Made by a program: the position numbers and the translations under genes | Part shown: positions 1-11,304 of the stretch, in pieces | Position numbering within the stretch: the first letter of the stretch is position 1 | Layout: each line of letters begins with the position of its first letter | Assembly (NCBI GenBank): GCA_025526995.1 | Contig: JAHLKG010000001.1 | Location: 930,001-994,000, forward strand | Direction: 5' to 3' | Length of the DNA stretch: 64,000 bases | Source of the DNA: Powellomyces hirtus | Lineage: Eukaryota > Chytridiomycota > Chytridiomycetes > Spizellomycetales > Powellomycetaceae | Notes under the pieces: generated by a model | The model's database searches: none | What the model saw: only the letters and a program-made list of their open reading frames with translations | Told to the model about the DNA's origin: nothing

Positions 1-1670
1 GTATCTCCAATCCCACCAATTTTGTACATAAAGTCCATGTTGGCTTCGACTCAGACAGTGGTCTCTTCACGGGCCTGCCACGCGAGTGGAACTCGCTACT
101 AGAATCCTCGAACATCTCGAAGGAGGAGATGTCAAAGAATCCGCAGGCGGTTCTTGATGTGCTTGAATTTTATACCGAAAATATGGGAAGGGGACGAAAT
201 GCGGCGCCAAGGTCCCCAGTCCAACCGAGACGGGAAGAAGAGAGGTCTCAACGGATGGATTACGCTCAAGGGTCTTCTAACGGAGGATATAATTTGCCCG
301 GACCTCCCATGCAACCACCGTCACCATATATGACTCCTTCGTCATCACCTAACTTATCGGTAAGATAACCTGGCCTTCGAATGATGCCAGTTTCCTTTAT
401 TGAATCTCACATGAAGCAGCAGCAACAGCGCGTTGTTCCGGCTCCGCCTGTGAAGATAAACCCCGTTGCTAGACCTCAAGAGCCCGACCGTACTCGAGAG
501 CGTCAGCAATACCCACAACAGCAGCGGACACAGCCCACAGCGTATTCCAATAATAATGCGTATCAGAATGGCGCTCCAGCGCCTCGTGTGCCACCGCCGC
601 AACCCGTCCGACCCGCCGAAGTTGCAGCTCGGCCTCAAGCTCCTCCAAAAGACATTCCACCGCCGCCTACCGCACCGCCAACCAGAAAGCCAAATGAGAA
701 GAAGAGCACTCGCATGTCGACAATGTCGGAAGCGCAGATTATGGACAAACTGCGGTCGGTCGTGTCCAAGGGCGACCCTGTGAGTATGTATGCGAAGATT
801 AAGAAGGTTGGACAAGGGTAAGTCTCAATGCATTCACTGCTCACATACGCTAGCAATTGGCTCACTTTCCTGCATGACAATAGAGCTTCTGGATCCGTTT
901 TCGTTGCTCGAAACAACAACAATAATTCCGTCGTTGCGATCAAGCAAATGGATCTTGCCAATCAGCCTCGGAAGGAGTTGATCGTGAACGAGATTCTCGT
1001 CATGAAGGAAAGTCAGCATCCCAACATTGTCAACTACCTCGACAGTTTCCTGGTCAAGGGGGAGTTGTGGGTGATAATGGAGTACATGGAGGGTGGTCCG
1101 CTGACTGACATCATCGATGGAAATACCATGAACGAGGCTCAAATTGCGGCCATCTGCTGCGAAACGATCAAAGGATTACATCACCTGCATAACCGGAGTA
1201 TCATCCATCGTGATATCAAATCGGACAATGTGTTGCTCGACGCGGAAGGCCACGTTAAAATAACAGACTTTGGATTCTGTGCGAAACTCACATCGGACCG
1301 AGGGAAGCGGGCGACCATGGTAGGAACACCGTACTGGATGGCGCCTGAAGTCGTCAAACAGAAAGAATACGGCGCCAAGGTGGATGTATGGTCACTCGGA
1401 ATCATGGCGATCGAGATGATCGAGGGTGAACCACCATACCTCGAGGAGGAGCCGCTGAAAGCGCTTTATCTCATTGCCACGAACGGAACGCCGACGCTCA
1501 AGACCCCCGAAAAGTTGAGTGCAACTTTCAAGAACTTCTTAGGGCGGTGTTTGGAGGTCGACGTGACAAAGCGAGCTACTGCGGAAGAGTTGCTGCATCA
1601 TCCCTTCTTGCGATTAGCCGCTCCTCCCAGCGCGCTGATGCCATTGGTCAAGCGCACTTCCAAAAAGTAG
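1..1670 (+). CDS. CLA4: p21-activated kinase, CLA4-like (5' partial)
   Basis: This is the 3' part of a STE20/PAK-family serine/threonine kinase, an effector of Cdc42/Rac controlling polarity and septation. Codons run in frame from base 3. Exons: 3-359, 417-817, 884-1670 (first acceptor could also be at 419). The first residues are a CRIB/p21-binding motif ([16 protein letters not shown]) followed by the usual GLPREW stretch. A Pro/Gln-rich linker precedes the kinase domain: glycine loop GQGASGSVF restored by the second splice, catalytic loop [11 protein letters not shown] followed by FCAKL, activation segment GTPYWMAPE. The stop falls right after the kinase domain, as in PAKs. The FCAKL and [15 protein letters not shown] segments look more like Cla4 than Ste20; Cla4 carries a PH domain before CRIB, which would lie upstream of the window. 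The CLA4 versus STE20 assignment is inference. Confidence 0.85.
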
Positions 1671-1983
1671 ATGCTGGAATGTAAATGTATAAGGCAGGAC
1701 GGAGGGGTCTGGGGTCACTTAATTTCTCTGAACATTGGTATTCACAAGATGCACTAAATGAGCGTAATTACTTGGTCATCCCAATTTTGGTTTGCCTAAT
1801 TCTTTGTCAAAGTACCAAAGCGGTATTGCTAATATGGTCAATAAATAGGAAGATGGGACAACTCATAACATACGCCGTTTTAGATTCCGCCCGCATTGAG
1901 TGTTGGTATATGGCCGGGGCATCCAAGCGGCGCTTTTGTGAGCATACTTAACATCCGTTTCATTTTTGGTTGAAAATGGCGTC
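1671..1983. other. Convergent 3' intergenic spacer
   Basis: About 310 bp between the stop codons of the kinase (+) and the RBR ligase (-). It is AT-rich and presumably holds both 3' UTRs and polyadenylation signals, for example aataaa at about 1840. No coding evidence. Confidence 0.6.
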
Positions 1984-3715
1984 TCACAGTGTCCCTTTTG
2001 ACATGGGCATCTGAGCGGCTTTTTGGTAAGCCTCTTTGACGTCGTTCTCGTTTCGTTTGAGGGTGTCATCAAAGAGCGGACAGGAGGACGCTGGATTCAA
2101 AAGCGAGTAGCGATTACTAAGCATTCGCTGTCCAACAAAGAATCGCCAGGTCCCAGATGGAAAGGAACATTGTTGAACCTTGTCCAGGACTTACCATCAT
2201 TAGGATCTTGGGTAAAGTGCTCATATCCAGGCACAATCTGGCGACAAACGTAACAAATGACTGCCCCGCAGTGACAGATCATTTTATTGCACCCTTCCTC
2301 TTTGTAAAACTTTCTGGCGCATCGTGGGCATGCTCTCAGCAGGGCCTCTGTCATGGCTTCTGCGACGCCGTGCTGATGTGTCCCTTTGGCCTCATTTTCG
2401 ACAACCTGCGCGCAGGTTAGTGGGGAATGGTTCCGGCGTTGACATTTCCGACAAGTGACGGCTTTGCATTCCGTGTTTTGACAAAAGAACAAGGGATCCT
2501 CTTCAGGGCCGGTGGACATGTCGGCGGCAAATGGACAGAACGGGCATGGTTGGAGTCCGGCAAGGCCCGCCTGCGCGATTTCGACTTCTTGGCACAAGCG
2601 CAAGTATCCCTCGAAAACTGTCTTTGACAGGAAACTCTCGATTTCTCGACGGGAAAAGTTGTAAGCGCACCCGTCGCTACTCAGGCACTTGATTTGCGTC
2701 CGACGAAGACCGATCACATTTTCTGCTGCACGACGCGCACATTGGCGGCAGAATAAGTGGCCATCCTCGCATTGGGTCATTTCCGCCAAGGGAAGTTCAT
2801 CGCAACAGCATCCACATTCCATTGTATACCTGGCTTCCTCCAATATCCGTAGGACCGTCGCTCGCTCGTCGTTAAATTCATCATCCTTGGCTTCAGAGTG
2901 TATTGGTGGGCGATCTCGTACAAGTTTAGATGGAATCTCTGCTGGCGTCTCCATCAAGCGGTGAAAATGGAAGAATGTGGGTAGGTACTGGTAGTTGTGT
3001 GTTCGCAATGCCGCGTTTATTTGATTGGCGTTCACTCGAGGAAAGTCGTTTCGTAGTTGGTTGCCGCTGTAGTTGAAGGTATATCGCCGTCAGCAATGGC
3101 AGGAGAAAGCTGAGCGAATATACAAGCACCAATCTACATATCATACCAACAAGCTTGATAAGGATATGACATTTCGTGATTTGCGATCTGAGTGTAGTCT
3201 CGTCGCTCTCTGCGCTTTGACGGTCCGTCTGACGTGTCAGCTTCCCACTGGCGTTTTTTTCCCTTGACATCGACGTCATCTCCTCGTTTGGGATAGTCGC
3301 CTTCTATCTTGAGAACGAGTTCCGATACTTCCAGGATATTGTTCTCGCCAGGGTACTCGTCGATGAGCCCTTGCAACCACTCCACCCGCGCGTCTGGAAA
3401 CAGCTCAGCAAGAGACTCTACAGCTGGTATTTCCATATGGCTGGCAGGGCCACTCTGCTCTGCTCCGTTAGCGCTGTGATCCAGTTGCGCGAAATCGATG
3501 TCACCGTCTCCCGTCAAATCAACAAAAGCGATGGACGTAGGAGCTGCGACATGCTCGGGCTCTTCTGTTGTCGCCAAGAGAATCTCCACAGTCGTATCGA
3601 TATTACCCTCACATTGAAAAAGGACATCCTCGAGATCTTTCCGGTGTCGTGTCGGAAACCATTCGGCCAGCGTGTCCAGAGCTGTTGTAGTAATGGATGG
3701 GGCGGAAGGGTTCAT
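1984..3715 (-). CDS. RNF216: RBR E3 ubiquitin ligase, RNF216/TRIAD3-like
   Basis: Predicted RING-between-RING ubiquitin ligase of 515 aa. Exons on the minus strand: 3715-3147, 3066-2195, 2090-1984; phases close. The first exon has two CUE/UBA-like segments (about residues 12-50 with LAEWFP and 115-155 with LAELFP), which suggests ubiquitin binding. The second exon carries RING1 from about residue 274 (CGCCCDELP), the in-between-RING cysteines (CPFCPF, CRKC) and RING2 with GCNKMICHC; by RBR family knowledge the cysteine of MIC is the catalytic one. The last short exon is supported by a consensus gtaagt donor at 2194 and restores an RNF216-like tail (CPLFDDT); without that splice translation would run to 2097. 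The start is the first in-frame ATG; the frame stays open upstream, so an extra 5' exon is possible. Confidence 0.8.
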
Positions 3716-4797
3716 AACCGGCGAGCTGCTGCTACGTCTTTTGGGCCTCGGATACTGCGATAGGAGTGCCTTGCGCACTGTATATGCTCCCGAACCAAGT
3801 AGGTAACAGTGCAAATGACTGCAGATTCCAACAACACAATTTGATGAGCTAGTTCCAGTTCTCTCGCTAGGTCGACAGGGTATCCATTCCAAACTACGGT
3901 ACGTGCCCTTTCTATCGATAGACTACCTGGACCCACGCGTGTCTTGCGACTGCCAGTATTCGTACAGTTCCGTGTTTGAATACGGTAATTACATTTGTTC
4001 TGTCCTTCTACGCATGGACCACGTCTTGAATGTTCAACATGGTCCATTGGAAGAGTTTCATCAACAACACATCTATTCGTGCTAGCGCAACACGTGCGAC
4101 TAGTTCTGGGTTGTAAACTGCGTTCCTGAGGCACATTTATTCCCAATCTGTGGCACAGATACTCAATCATTTTAGATACTACTCTCCTTTGGTGTCCTGG
4201 CACGACGACCATGACAATACACATCCATGTGTCCCAAAGTCATGCTCTAGTGGCACCATGCTGCAGACAGCACATCGACTCAATATTTCGGTGGCTTGTA
4301 GGTTCAATGCCCTGGGACCCGGTCATGTCCATGGTTGAATGTAACCGGGAAAATCCAGGAATTCCCAGATATGACCAACGCTTGCTAAACCACTCGTTCG
4401 TACGTATGAGGTTCGCAGGCAGCGTTGTAGAATGTGGCACAATCTTGCAGACAACACATTAACTCATGCTGTCGGTAATCGTGATCGCATTGCACAAAAA
4501 GATGCTTGCGCATCGGGAATAGAAAAGAAATATTGACTGAGCATTTTTTTTTCTGTTTGTTTTTGTGGCATTGGCATAGGTTCCCAGTGACGCAAAAGTG
4601 AGCGAGCGCACAGGTACGTTGCAGTGGCCATTGGGTCTGCACGTTTGCCATTCTGATCAAATGGTGCGGAAAGACTCCAGTCCCTTGGGAGGTGCCCGCG
4701 AACTGCGAATGCATAGACAGCGTATCTACCACACTATATTCTTCTACACTGTTCTACCCATGACGGGAACCAAAATGGATGGTTCGAGGATGTTTCT
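3716..4797. other. Intergenic region between RBR ligase and IDE-type protease
   Basis: About 1.1 kb without a convincing gene: the 5' flank of the ligase and the 3' flank of the protease. It holds a diverged 25-nt direct repeat (listed separately) and a T-rich tract at about 4544-4565. Confidence 0.5.
4251..4459. repeat. Diverged 25-nt direct repeat, two copies
   Basis: Copies at 4251-4275 and 4435-4459 share 21 of 25 bases, starting tggcac and ending cacat, 184 bp apart. They lie in non-coding sequence. Origin unknown; chance similarity cannot be excluded. Confidence 0.35.
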
Positions 4798-7700
4798 CTA
4801 CAATTTGGAACGATTTTTGAGTGCGTCCGGGGATGCGCAGGACTCGTAACTAAAGAGCAAGTTCTCTGGAGAGTTGCCCGTCGCGAGCACGGCAACGCGT
4901 CTTTTGTTGTCTCGGCCAAGAGCTTTCTCGGCAAACTGACGCAAATCGGCCAACGTGTATCCTTCCATCACAGCGAGGCGTTGCGCGAGCATGTCAAAGT
5001 TGGCCGACTCTTCATATGCGAGGTAGTTGAAGAAACGAAGCTTGGATCCGAGTGTATCGTAAGGTTGTCTCAGGCGAGCCAGTGTTGCTGATTTCACCGA
5101 TTCTACAGAAAAGAAACTATGAGAGACCCTCCACATGGTCCATGCGTACCGGATTGCACACTAACCGAAGCGCTCTTCAATGTCTTTGCTTTCCGCAAGA
5201 TCTCTGAGAAAAGTCTCCTGGAACAGTTCGATGCGGGCCAACAGATCCCGGGGATCGTGCGAGTTGGATTGAACTGCGGCTTGTACAAACAACTGCTTGT
5301 CAGCTTGGAAACCGCCGGAACTTACAATGTATCCGGTCTAGAAGGAAAGAAAAGGTCAAGAGAAACGCTCCCACGTTCGTGAATCTTGGTCGACTTACTT
5401 GCTGTTTTGTGCGAAGCTCTGTATAAAACGGCTCTTTCATGAGTTTCGTCATTAATTCTTGGCCCGTTCTCAACCAATGATCCCTTTCTCCCAATCCCAC
5501 AGCCCATACAATGGCATTGCCCTTGACAGGTGTGGCAGTGGAATGATATGCAGGTCGAGTGTTGGGGAACGGGAGGACTTTGGATTTGACCACAAGGTCG
5601 GGTGAACAGGGAGACCCAGAAAGATGTGTCTTCACCAGGTCCCATGCAGATTTTGCTTCTTCCGCTGTCACGTTACCGCCCACAAATGCCTCAATATAAC
5701 GCATGTCGAAAAGTGACTTGGAAAACTGCTCAAGATCGTCAATCTTGACTGTCTGAACGGCGTCGGCCAGCTGAGCACATGGGGGTGGATTGTAAGAATC
5801 CGGTTAACCGTATCGCCTTAAAAAAAGGGTTTCAATCGTCAACATAGACATACCATTGCTGGTGTGCAGTACTGGTCGTAGATGACGGCCGAGAGTTTAT
5901 CCATAGCCTGTCTCAACGGCGATTCCTTTGCAGCGTTCTTGTAAGATCTCTCCAAACTTTCTTTATAGATCGTGAATTCGTTCAGAGTGATGGAGGGATC
6001 TTGCAATCGCTCTAGAACACTTTTGAGCAGAAGCTGAGCTGTTTATGAGGATGCCAACCAGATCAATCGTCTGAACATGCAAAAAATTACGCATGGTCAT
6101 GTCCAAAACGCACCTTTTTCACTGTAACCATCGACTATGAACCGTATTCCTGTATCTACACGGCGAGGCATGCGTGAGCGTTACAAGTTACCGCCAAAGA
6201 AGGACAAAGGCCATGTATCTTACCGGAGGAGACCGACACGTCGTAATGCAGTCCAGCACTGGCTGCATCATAGGACAATTCCGTCAGTCTCTCATGAACA
6301 AAGCGCGTGTAGAGCGCTGCCAACACGACCGAGCGAGCGTTGCCCGGCCGAATTTTCGGAGTCTTCATATTGAAGATGTAAGCGCTTTCAGGAACTGCAA
6401 ACTCCTCATCTGGGAAATGATAAAGCTTTCCTGCTTCTGCGTCAAGAAGCAGCTGTGGAGGATCATTATTGCGTTTGGTCATCTTCAGATCTTGTGGGAT
6501 GTAAGCATTTGCTTTGGGGTACTGTATCGTGTCAAGAGGTTGAGCGTGCCTCCACCCTTCCACCTCGCTTTGTATGGACTGCAGGCCGTACTTTGCACCC
6601 ATCCATTTCTCTGTCTTGTTCAAATCAATTTGGGCTTCTTGTGCAATCATGGTGTACATGCACGTGTCGGGTGTGAACTCTCCCAGCAGCAATTGAACCG
6701 CCTCTTGGTCAAATCGTTCGATAAAGTAGGATTGCCGAGGAAACGTGTCAATCCCCTCCTTGCGTAGCAAACCACACCATTGAGTGGCTATTCCAGAGTT
6801 TCGCTGTTGGTATTGATAGGCAATTTTGTTCATAAAATTTACTTCATCAAAAAGATGCTGTTGACAGCACAGTTAGAACGGTGGTTTGGAACAGAACCCC
6901 ACAGGATTAAACCCACCTTCGGATACGTTTCTTTTTGCAGCGACGCGATGGCTTGGAAAATTCGCCCCACCACGTCTCTCCAGTCTTTGACACCCTTTTC
7001 CGTCAAGGACACCGAGATTTCGAAAAGCAAATTGTCTGCCCCAAGGTGACTTTTGCCAGCAGACAAGCCTTCCGCGAGTTCTTCACGTTTGAGCATGGAG
7101 AGGATCGAGTTTTGACCCTCGTAGCCCAGAACATGCGCGGCAAGTTTCGCGGGCTTCGCAGCTGCGTCGTTGTACTTGAATGGTATCTCCCAAGCGAGAG
7201 TTAGCTCCCTCAGATTCTTTATCGGCTGGATCCAAGTCAAGGTGCGATGTAAGGATTCAGGAAAGACTCGGGTGTTTGCTGTCGAAAGAGTGGGGAGATT
7301 GTGATTCTTGATGGGACCGAACGCTAGTTCCGCCTTTTCCGCCAACTTCTCAACGGAGTCTCGACCAAGAACGGCAAAGTGCATCAAATTTGCACTATAA
7401 TGATTGTGGAACCTACGAACACCAGTCGGTGAGCTTTTGACATCTCAATTGATTGACATCTGGACCTGCATACCAGGTGTGCAGAGTCTCCTGCTCAATC
7501 AACTTCATGGTTTCCAGATTTCCCGTATTAAAACCACCTGGCGAAATGGTCAGAGTCCATCATCCCGCCCTCCATTCTCATGACTATGATAACTTACTGA
7601 AGGGATGTGCCGGATTTGCTAGTTCCTTGCGCACATGAAGCACGCGCCACCCGTCCTACAGACAGGGAACTCATGAGCTGAGATATCAAGTCGGAAACAA

Positions 7701-8571
7701 ATACGAAAATGCTCACTTGCTCCATGTTCTTCCTAAACTCTTGATCAACAGCGTTCATTTCACGTTCCACACATGATTCATTAAAGAGCGGTTCGTAAAA
7801 AAATCTGGAGAATCGGTCCAGTGCTCCATCAAAGGCGGCTGGAAAGCATTGTAAGACGTCCATGTGAAGCACGAATTGCAACGTGCTCAGCCAACGTACA
7901 GGGAGTGACAGATGTGAAGTAGTACAAGGAATGATCGGACGCTGTGTATCCATTTAACTGCCCATTGGAATCGTAGATGAATCTTTCGTAGTCATGTTCA
8001 TTCGGATACTTTTTGGTACCTGAGCCAAGGCACCACTCAGTAACGCAACAGGAAATCCAGAATGTGGACATATTGTTACCTAAGAACAGCATGTGCTCTA
8101 GAAAGTGTGCTGTGCCGTCGTGTCTATTTGGTCAAAGATGTTTCAGATAGGCAAGTTCCGTCATAGAGAAAAACAGCACTGGAGCGGCATCTTCAGCAGT
8201 AGTATGGCGGCATCCCTTTTCGTTACTGTTGCTGCCTCTACGACGAACCTTCCGTCCATCCAACTGCCAGCCTCCACACTCAGCGCGGCACCAGTCACGG
8301 GAGATTCTGTATCTGATATGACAACTCCTTTTATACCGTTGGAAAGAACTAGCTTAGCGATCTTCCGGTCTTTGAGCTGCTTGGTGAGAAGTGGAATATC
8401 CAGACTATGAGGAACAAGCTTGTAGTGACTCGCTCCGGTCGAGCAAAAGGGCCTATTTTGTGCGAATATTCGACTAGCAAGCAAAGGAGTTGGGCTAGAG
8501 GTCACTTTTCGAGCAGTATGCGAGACCCAGCGCATGCCCTTGTTTCTGGAGCACAGCATCAGCCTGTGCAT
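4798..8571 (-). CDS. IDE/STE23: Insulin-degrading enzyme family metalloprotease (M16A)
   Basis: Zinc metallopeptidase of the insulysin/Ste23 family, which degrades short peptides in a closed chamber. Thirteen predicted exons give 978 aa, the normal family length: 8571-8249, 8123-8080, 8019-7900, 7838-7717, 7655-7598, 7537-7474, 7412-6917, 6857-6224, 6155-6114, 6038-5854, 5770-5399, 5337-5166, 5102-4798. All phases close. The inverted zinc motif HFLEH followed by MLFLGTKKYP is split by the second intron (8020-8079). The third ligand is expected in [11 protein letters not shown]. Repeated M16 folds follow, with a PFKY-type linker in the third quarter. The N-terminus ([15 protein letters not shown]) is basic and Ser/Arg-rich, suggesting a mitochondrial presequence; a downstream Met would give a cytosolic form. 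Divergent from the PPR gene. Confidence 0.88.
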
Positions 8572-8890
8572 GTCTGATGTTGGGGATCGGAAAGAGTAAA
8601 TTGGAAAAGTAAAAAGGGTCAGGAAATGACGAGACGATACAGTGGCTGTGTAGTTCATTCAGTCGCTTTTGTCTACGCTCTTTGCTGGTCCCCCTTGACC
8701 GACAACCGCCGAACGGAAGGCTCGGTTTCTTTGCCAATCCTCTCGACATCTTTGTTCAACGAAACCCCAACGCTAGAAGAAAAGGCGGCCGCGGTGCTTT
8801 GGGACGGCTTGCTGAAGGGGGGGTTGCGCTGGACCAGGACCAGGACCAGGTCTTGCCCCCCGTCGCTGGAACTCTGCACTGCCGGTCCCC
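8572..8890. promoter_or_regulatory. Shared divergent promoter, IDE / PPR
   Basis: 319 bp between the two start codons, so both promoters must lie here or in the 5' UTRs. It contains a short ggacca hexamer run at about 8830-8850. No named element recognised. Confidence 0.45.
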
Positions 8891-10747
8891 ATGTTCAGGG
8901 TCGCTTGTGTTCGTGCTCTCTTAGTACGTCAACCCCGTTCCATAGTCCCGCCATGCCACAAAACGTTGTATCCGTGCCGCAGCGTTTTGACCTTGCCTTC
9001 AGACCCGATTGACGTCGCTTCTCTGCCAGCGCTGTGCACTAGCGCTCCTTCTTACTTTACCGTCTTGTTTCTCTGCGCCCACTCCGATCTCGTTCTCCGA
9101 GCACTCGGCGGACTTGCCAAGTCGCGACCCCAAACGAAACTGGACTTGAGATTGTATAAAGCTGTCATGGGTCTGCATGCCCGTCAGGGGCAGACTTGGA
9201 AATCACAGCATCTCTTGTCGGTCATGCACCTTGCAGGTCTCAAGCCCGACGCGTCCTGCTGTAATATTGTCTTATTTTCGTGCGTTCACAATCGGGATGC
9301 CATGGGCGTAGAGACTGTCCTCCGTTGGATGGAGTTAAACGACGTGGAGCCGGACGCTGACACCTACACAAGCATGATGCAAAATCACGTCTGGAACGGA
9401 GACGGATCCCGCGCGATTCAAGTATACCAGGACGCCCTTCAATTTGGCGTTCTTGTTGGGGACCGCATGAAGTGCCTCCTCGTAACTGCGTATCTTCTAC
9501 AAGGAAATGTCGACGCGGCTAAAGCAGTGTATCAAGGCGCTCATGAGGAAGGTGGCTTGACAGTGGAACTGTGTGGAGTCATGATCGACGGACTTTGCAA
9601 AATGGGTCGGCTGAAAGAGGCTGTGGGCGTTTATGACAGTATGCCGGATTGCAACATGATACCCAGCATCCACATATATACTATGCTCATGGATGCTCAT
9701 GCCAAAAGTGGCGACGTTGATGGCGTCTATCAATACTGGAACAAGCTTAAAGCGTCTGGATTGCAACCAGATCTACACACGTACGGAGTGCTTGTCTGGA
9801 CCGCCTTCCGAATGCAATATTCGTACGATACAGCCGTGAAACTTGTTTCAGAAATGCGCCGAGAAGGGCTAACTCCAAATGCCGTGATTGTGGCACTGTT
9901 CGTTGATGGTCTTTGCCGCGCCGGAGCAACTGAGGAGGCCCTGAAGATTCTAAGCTCCGACAAGGAAGCCGCACTGCCGGCATATACGAGCTATATGCAC
10001 TCTCTGGCTCAGTCTGGACGGCAAGGAGTCAAAGAAGCGTACCAGTTATTTCGCGAGATGACAACCGTCAAGGGCATGGAAGTGGATGTCGTCACCTTCA
10101 CAATATTGATCGACGCTCAGGCGAGGCACAAGGATACACTACATCTCGCTCACGATCTGTTTTCGGACATGAGGAAGATGGGCTTGATGGCAGATGCAAC
10201 TGTCTTCAATGTTCTTCTAGCTGCACATGTGAGGTTCTGCTCCGTGGCAAGCACACTGAATATTTTTGAGGATATGATCAATTCCGGCATCCGGCCTACT
10301 GTGGAGACTTTTACCATACTGATCTGGATGTACGCTCGCGAGGCCCCTAGATCCATGCGGGTGAAAGAAGATCTTGCGGAGCTTCTGCACGATGCTTGCG
10401 ACGACTCCCAGCCAAATGCGGATATTCTATCTTTCATAACCCTTGCGAGGGCGTACGCTCGCAAACCCAGCGACGTCACCTTAAGGCGGCTCATCAATGA
10501 AGTTCGGCATCAGGGGGTCGAACCAGATTCTCTCATGTTCTATCATCTTCTGATTGCATCTCATGGGAACGTGTCTGCCCTGATAAATGTCGTTAACGAG
10601 ATGCTGAGTCACGGAGTGGCGCTGGATTCCCGATGTCGAGGCGCATTGAAGCTCGGTGGACTGACCGTGGTTGCCGACGACTCAACCATCATCTTGCAAG
10701 AGACATCCGGGGAACGATGGATGTGTGGGCCCAATATTCCGACATAG
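8891..10747 (+). CDS. Pentatricopeptide repeat protein, likely mitochondrial
   Basis: Intronless 618-aa PPR protein. PPR proteins bind organellar RNA and act in its processing, stability or translation. From about residue 100 to 560 there are roughly a dozen 35-residue helical-pair repeats with signatures such as VMIDGLCKMGRLKEA, YTMLMDAHAKSGDVD and PDLHTYGVLVWTA. The N-terminus (MFRVACVRALLVRQPRS) is basic, hydroxylated and acid-free, as in a mitochondrial presequence. No SMR, endonuclease or DYW extension is seen. The start is the first ATG of a long open frame. Specific RNA target and orthologue unknown. Confidence 0.85.
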   Translation: MFRVACVRALLVRQPRSIVPPCHKTLYPCRSVLTLPSDPIDVASLPALCTSAPSYFTVLFLCAHSDLVLRALGGLAKSRPQTKLDLRLYKAVMGLHARQGQTWKSQHLLSVMHLAGLKPDASCCNIVLFSCVHNRDAMGVETVLRWMELNDVEPDADTYTSMMQNHVWNGDGSRAIQVYQDALQFGVLVGDRMKCLLVTAYLLQGNVDAAKAVYQGAHEEGGLTVELCGVMIDGLCKMGRLKEAVGVYDSMPDCNMIPSIHIYTMLMDAHAKSGDVDGVYQYWNKLKASGLQPDLHTYGVLVWTAFRMQYSYDTAVKLVSEMRREGLTPNAVIVALFVDGLCRAGATEEALKILSSDKEAALPAYTSYMHSLAQSGRQGVKEAYQLFREMTTVKGMEVDVVTFTILIDAQARHKDTLHLAHDLFSDMRKMGLMADATVFNVLLAAHVRFCSVASTLNIFEDMINSGIRPTVETFTILIWMYAREAPRSMRVKEDLAELLHDACDDSQPNADILSFITLARAYARKPSDVTLRRLINEVRHQGVEPDSLMFYHLLIASHGNVSALINVVNEMLSHGVALDSRCRGALKLGGLTVVADDSTIILQETSGERWMCGPNIPT

Positions 10748-11304
10748 TAGCTGACGACTCTGCTATTTGCTTGTGATTAATTGGAAAGATCTGCCCCCTC
10801 ATTCGTCTGACCATCAGTAACGCTTCCGGCTACCGCGAATCATCCCTATTGGACCTCTCGGAGTAATTAGTGACCGGGCATGCCTATTGGGAAGTGGCAT
10901 TTGCTTGGCCTTTCAGTGTTGAGCACGAAAGAATTCGTGAGTTTGTCGGGTAGACGACGATACGCTCGGACCAGCTAGGTGGAGAGGAAGTGGCGCGACA
11001 TCGCATGTATCATTGTGCTGCGCTCCTATCAGAGTGATAAGAGATGGGTAGACCTGTGGTGCTGCGCAGCGTAGGGTTATCACTGCACATAAATAGCGAC
11101 GGGCTTCAACGATCGTAATACGGGCGCACTGTATATAGACTAATGGGAAGGTGATCTGGTGTACGGTCTATCGGTAAAGCATTCATAGGGAATGTGGATG
11201 TGACAACACTCCGTGGTTCATCACCTTGAGCATAATTTAATTTATTACTTAAATATCTGCATACCCACTCCGTTCCTACATCTACGTAGTCCTAGTCCTT
11301 CGAT
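10748..11304. other. Convergent intergenic spacer
   Basis: 557 bp between the PPR stop and the stop of the AT-hook protein. AT-rich near 11230-11260. No ORF, RNA or repeat recognised; presumably 3' UTRs. Confidence 0.5.

Noticed and set aside
4015..4052. Short inverted repeat atggacca / tggtccat
   Set aside because: Only 8 bp per arm; expected by chance at this scale.
8080..8123. Reading the [10 protein letters not shown] exon as mitochondrial processing peptidase
   Set aside because: The following [13 protein letters not shown], the 978-aa length and the four-part M16A organisation fit insulin-degrading enzyme; MPP subunits are about half this length.
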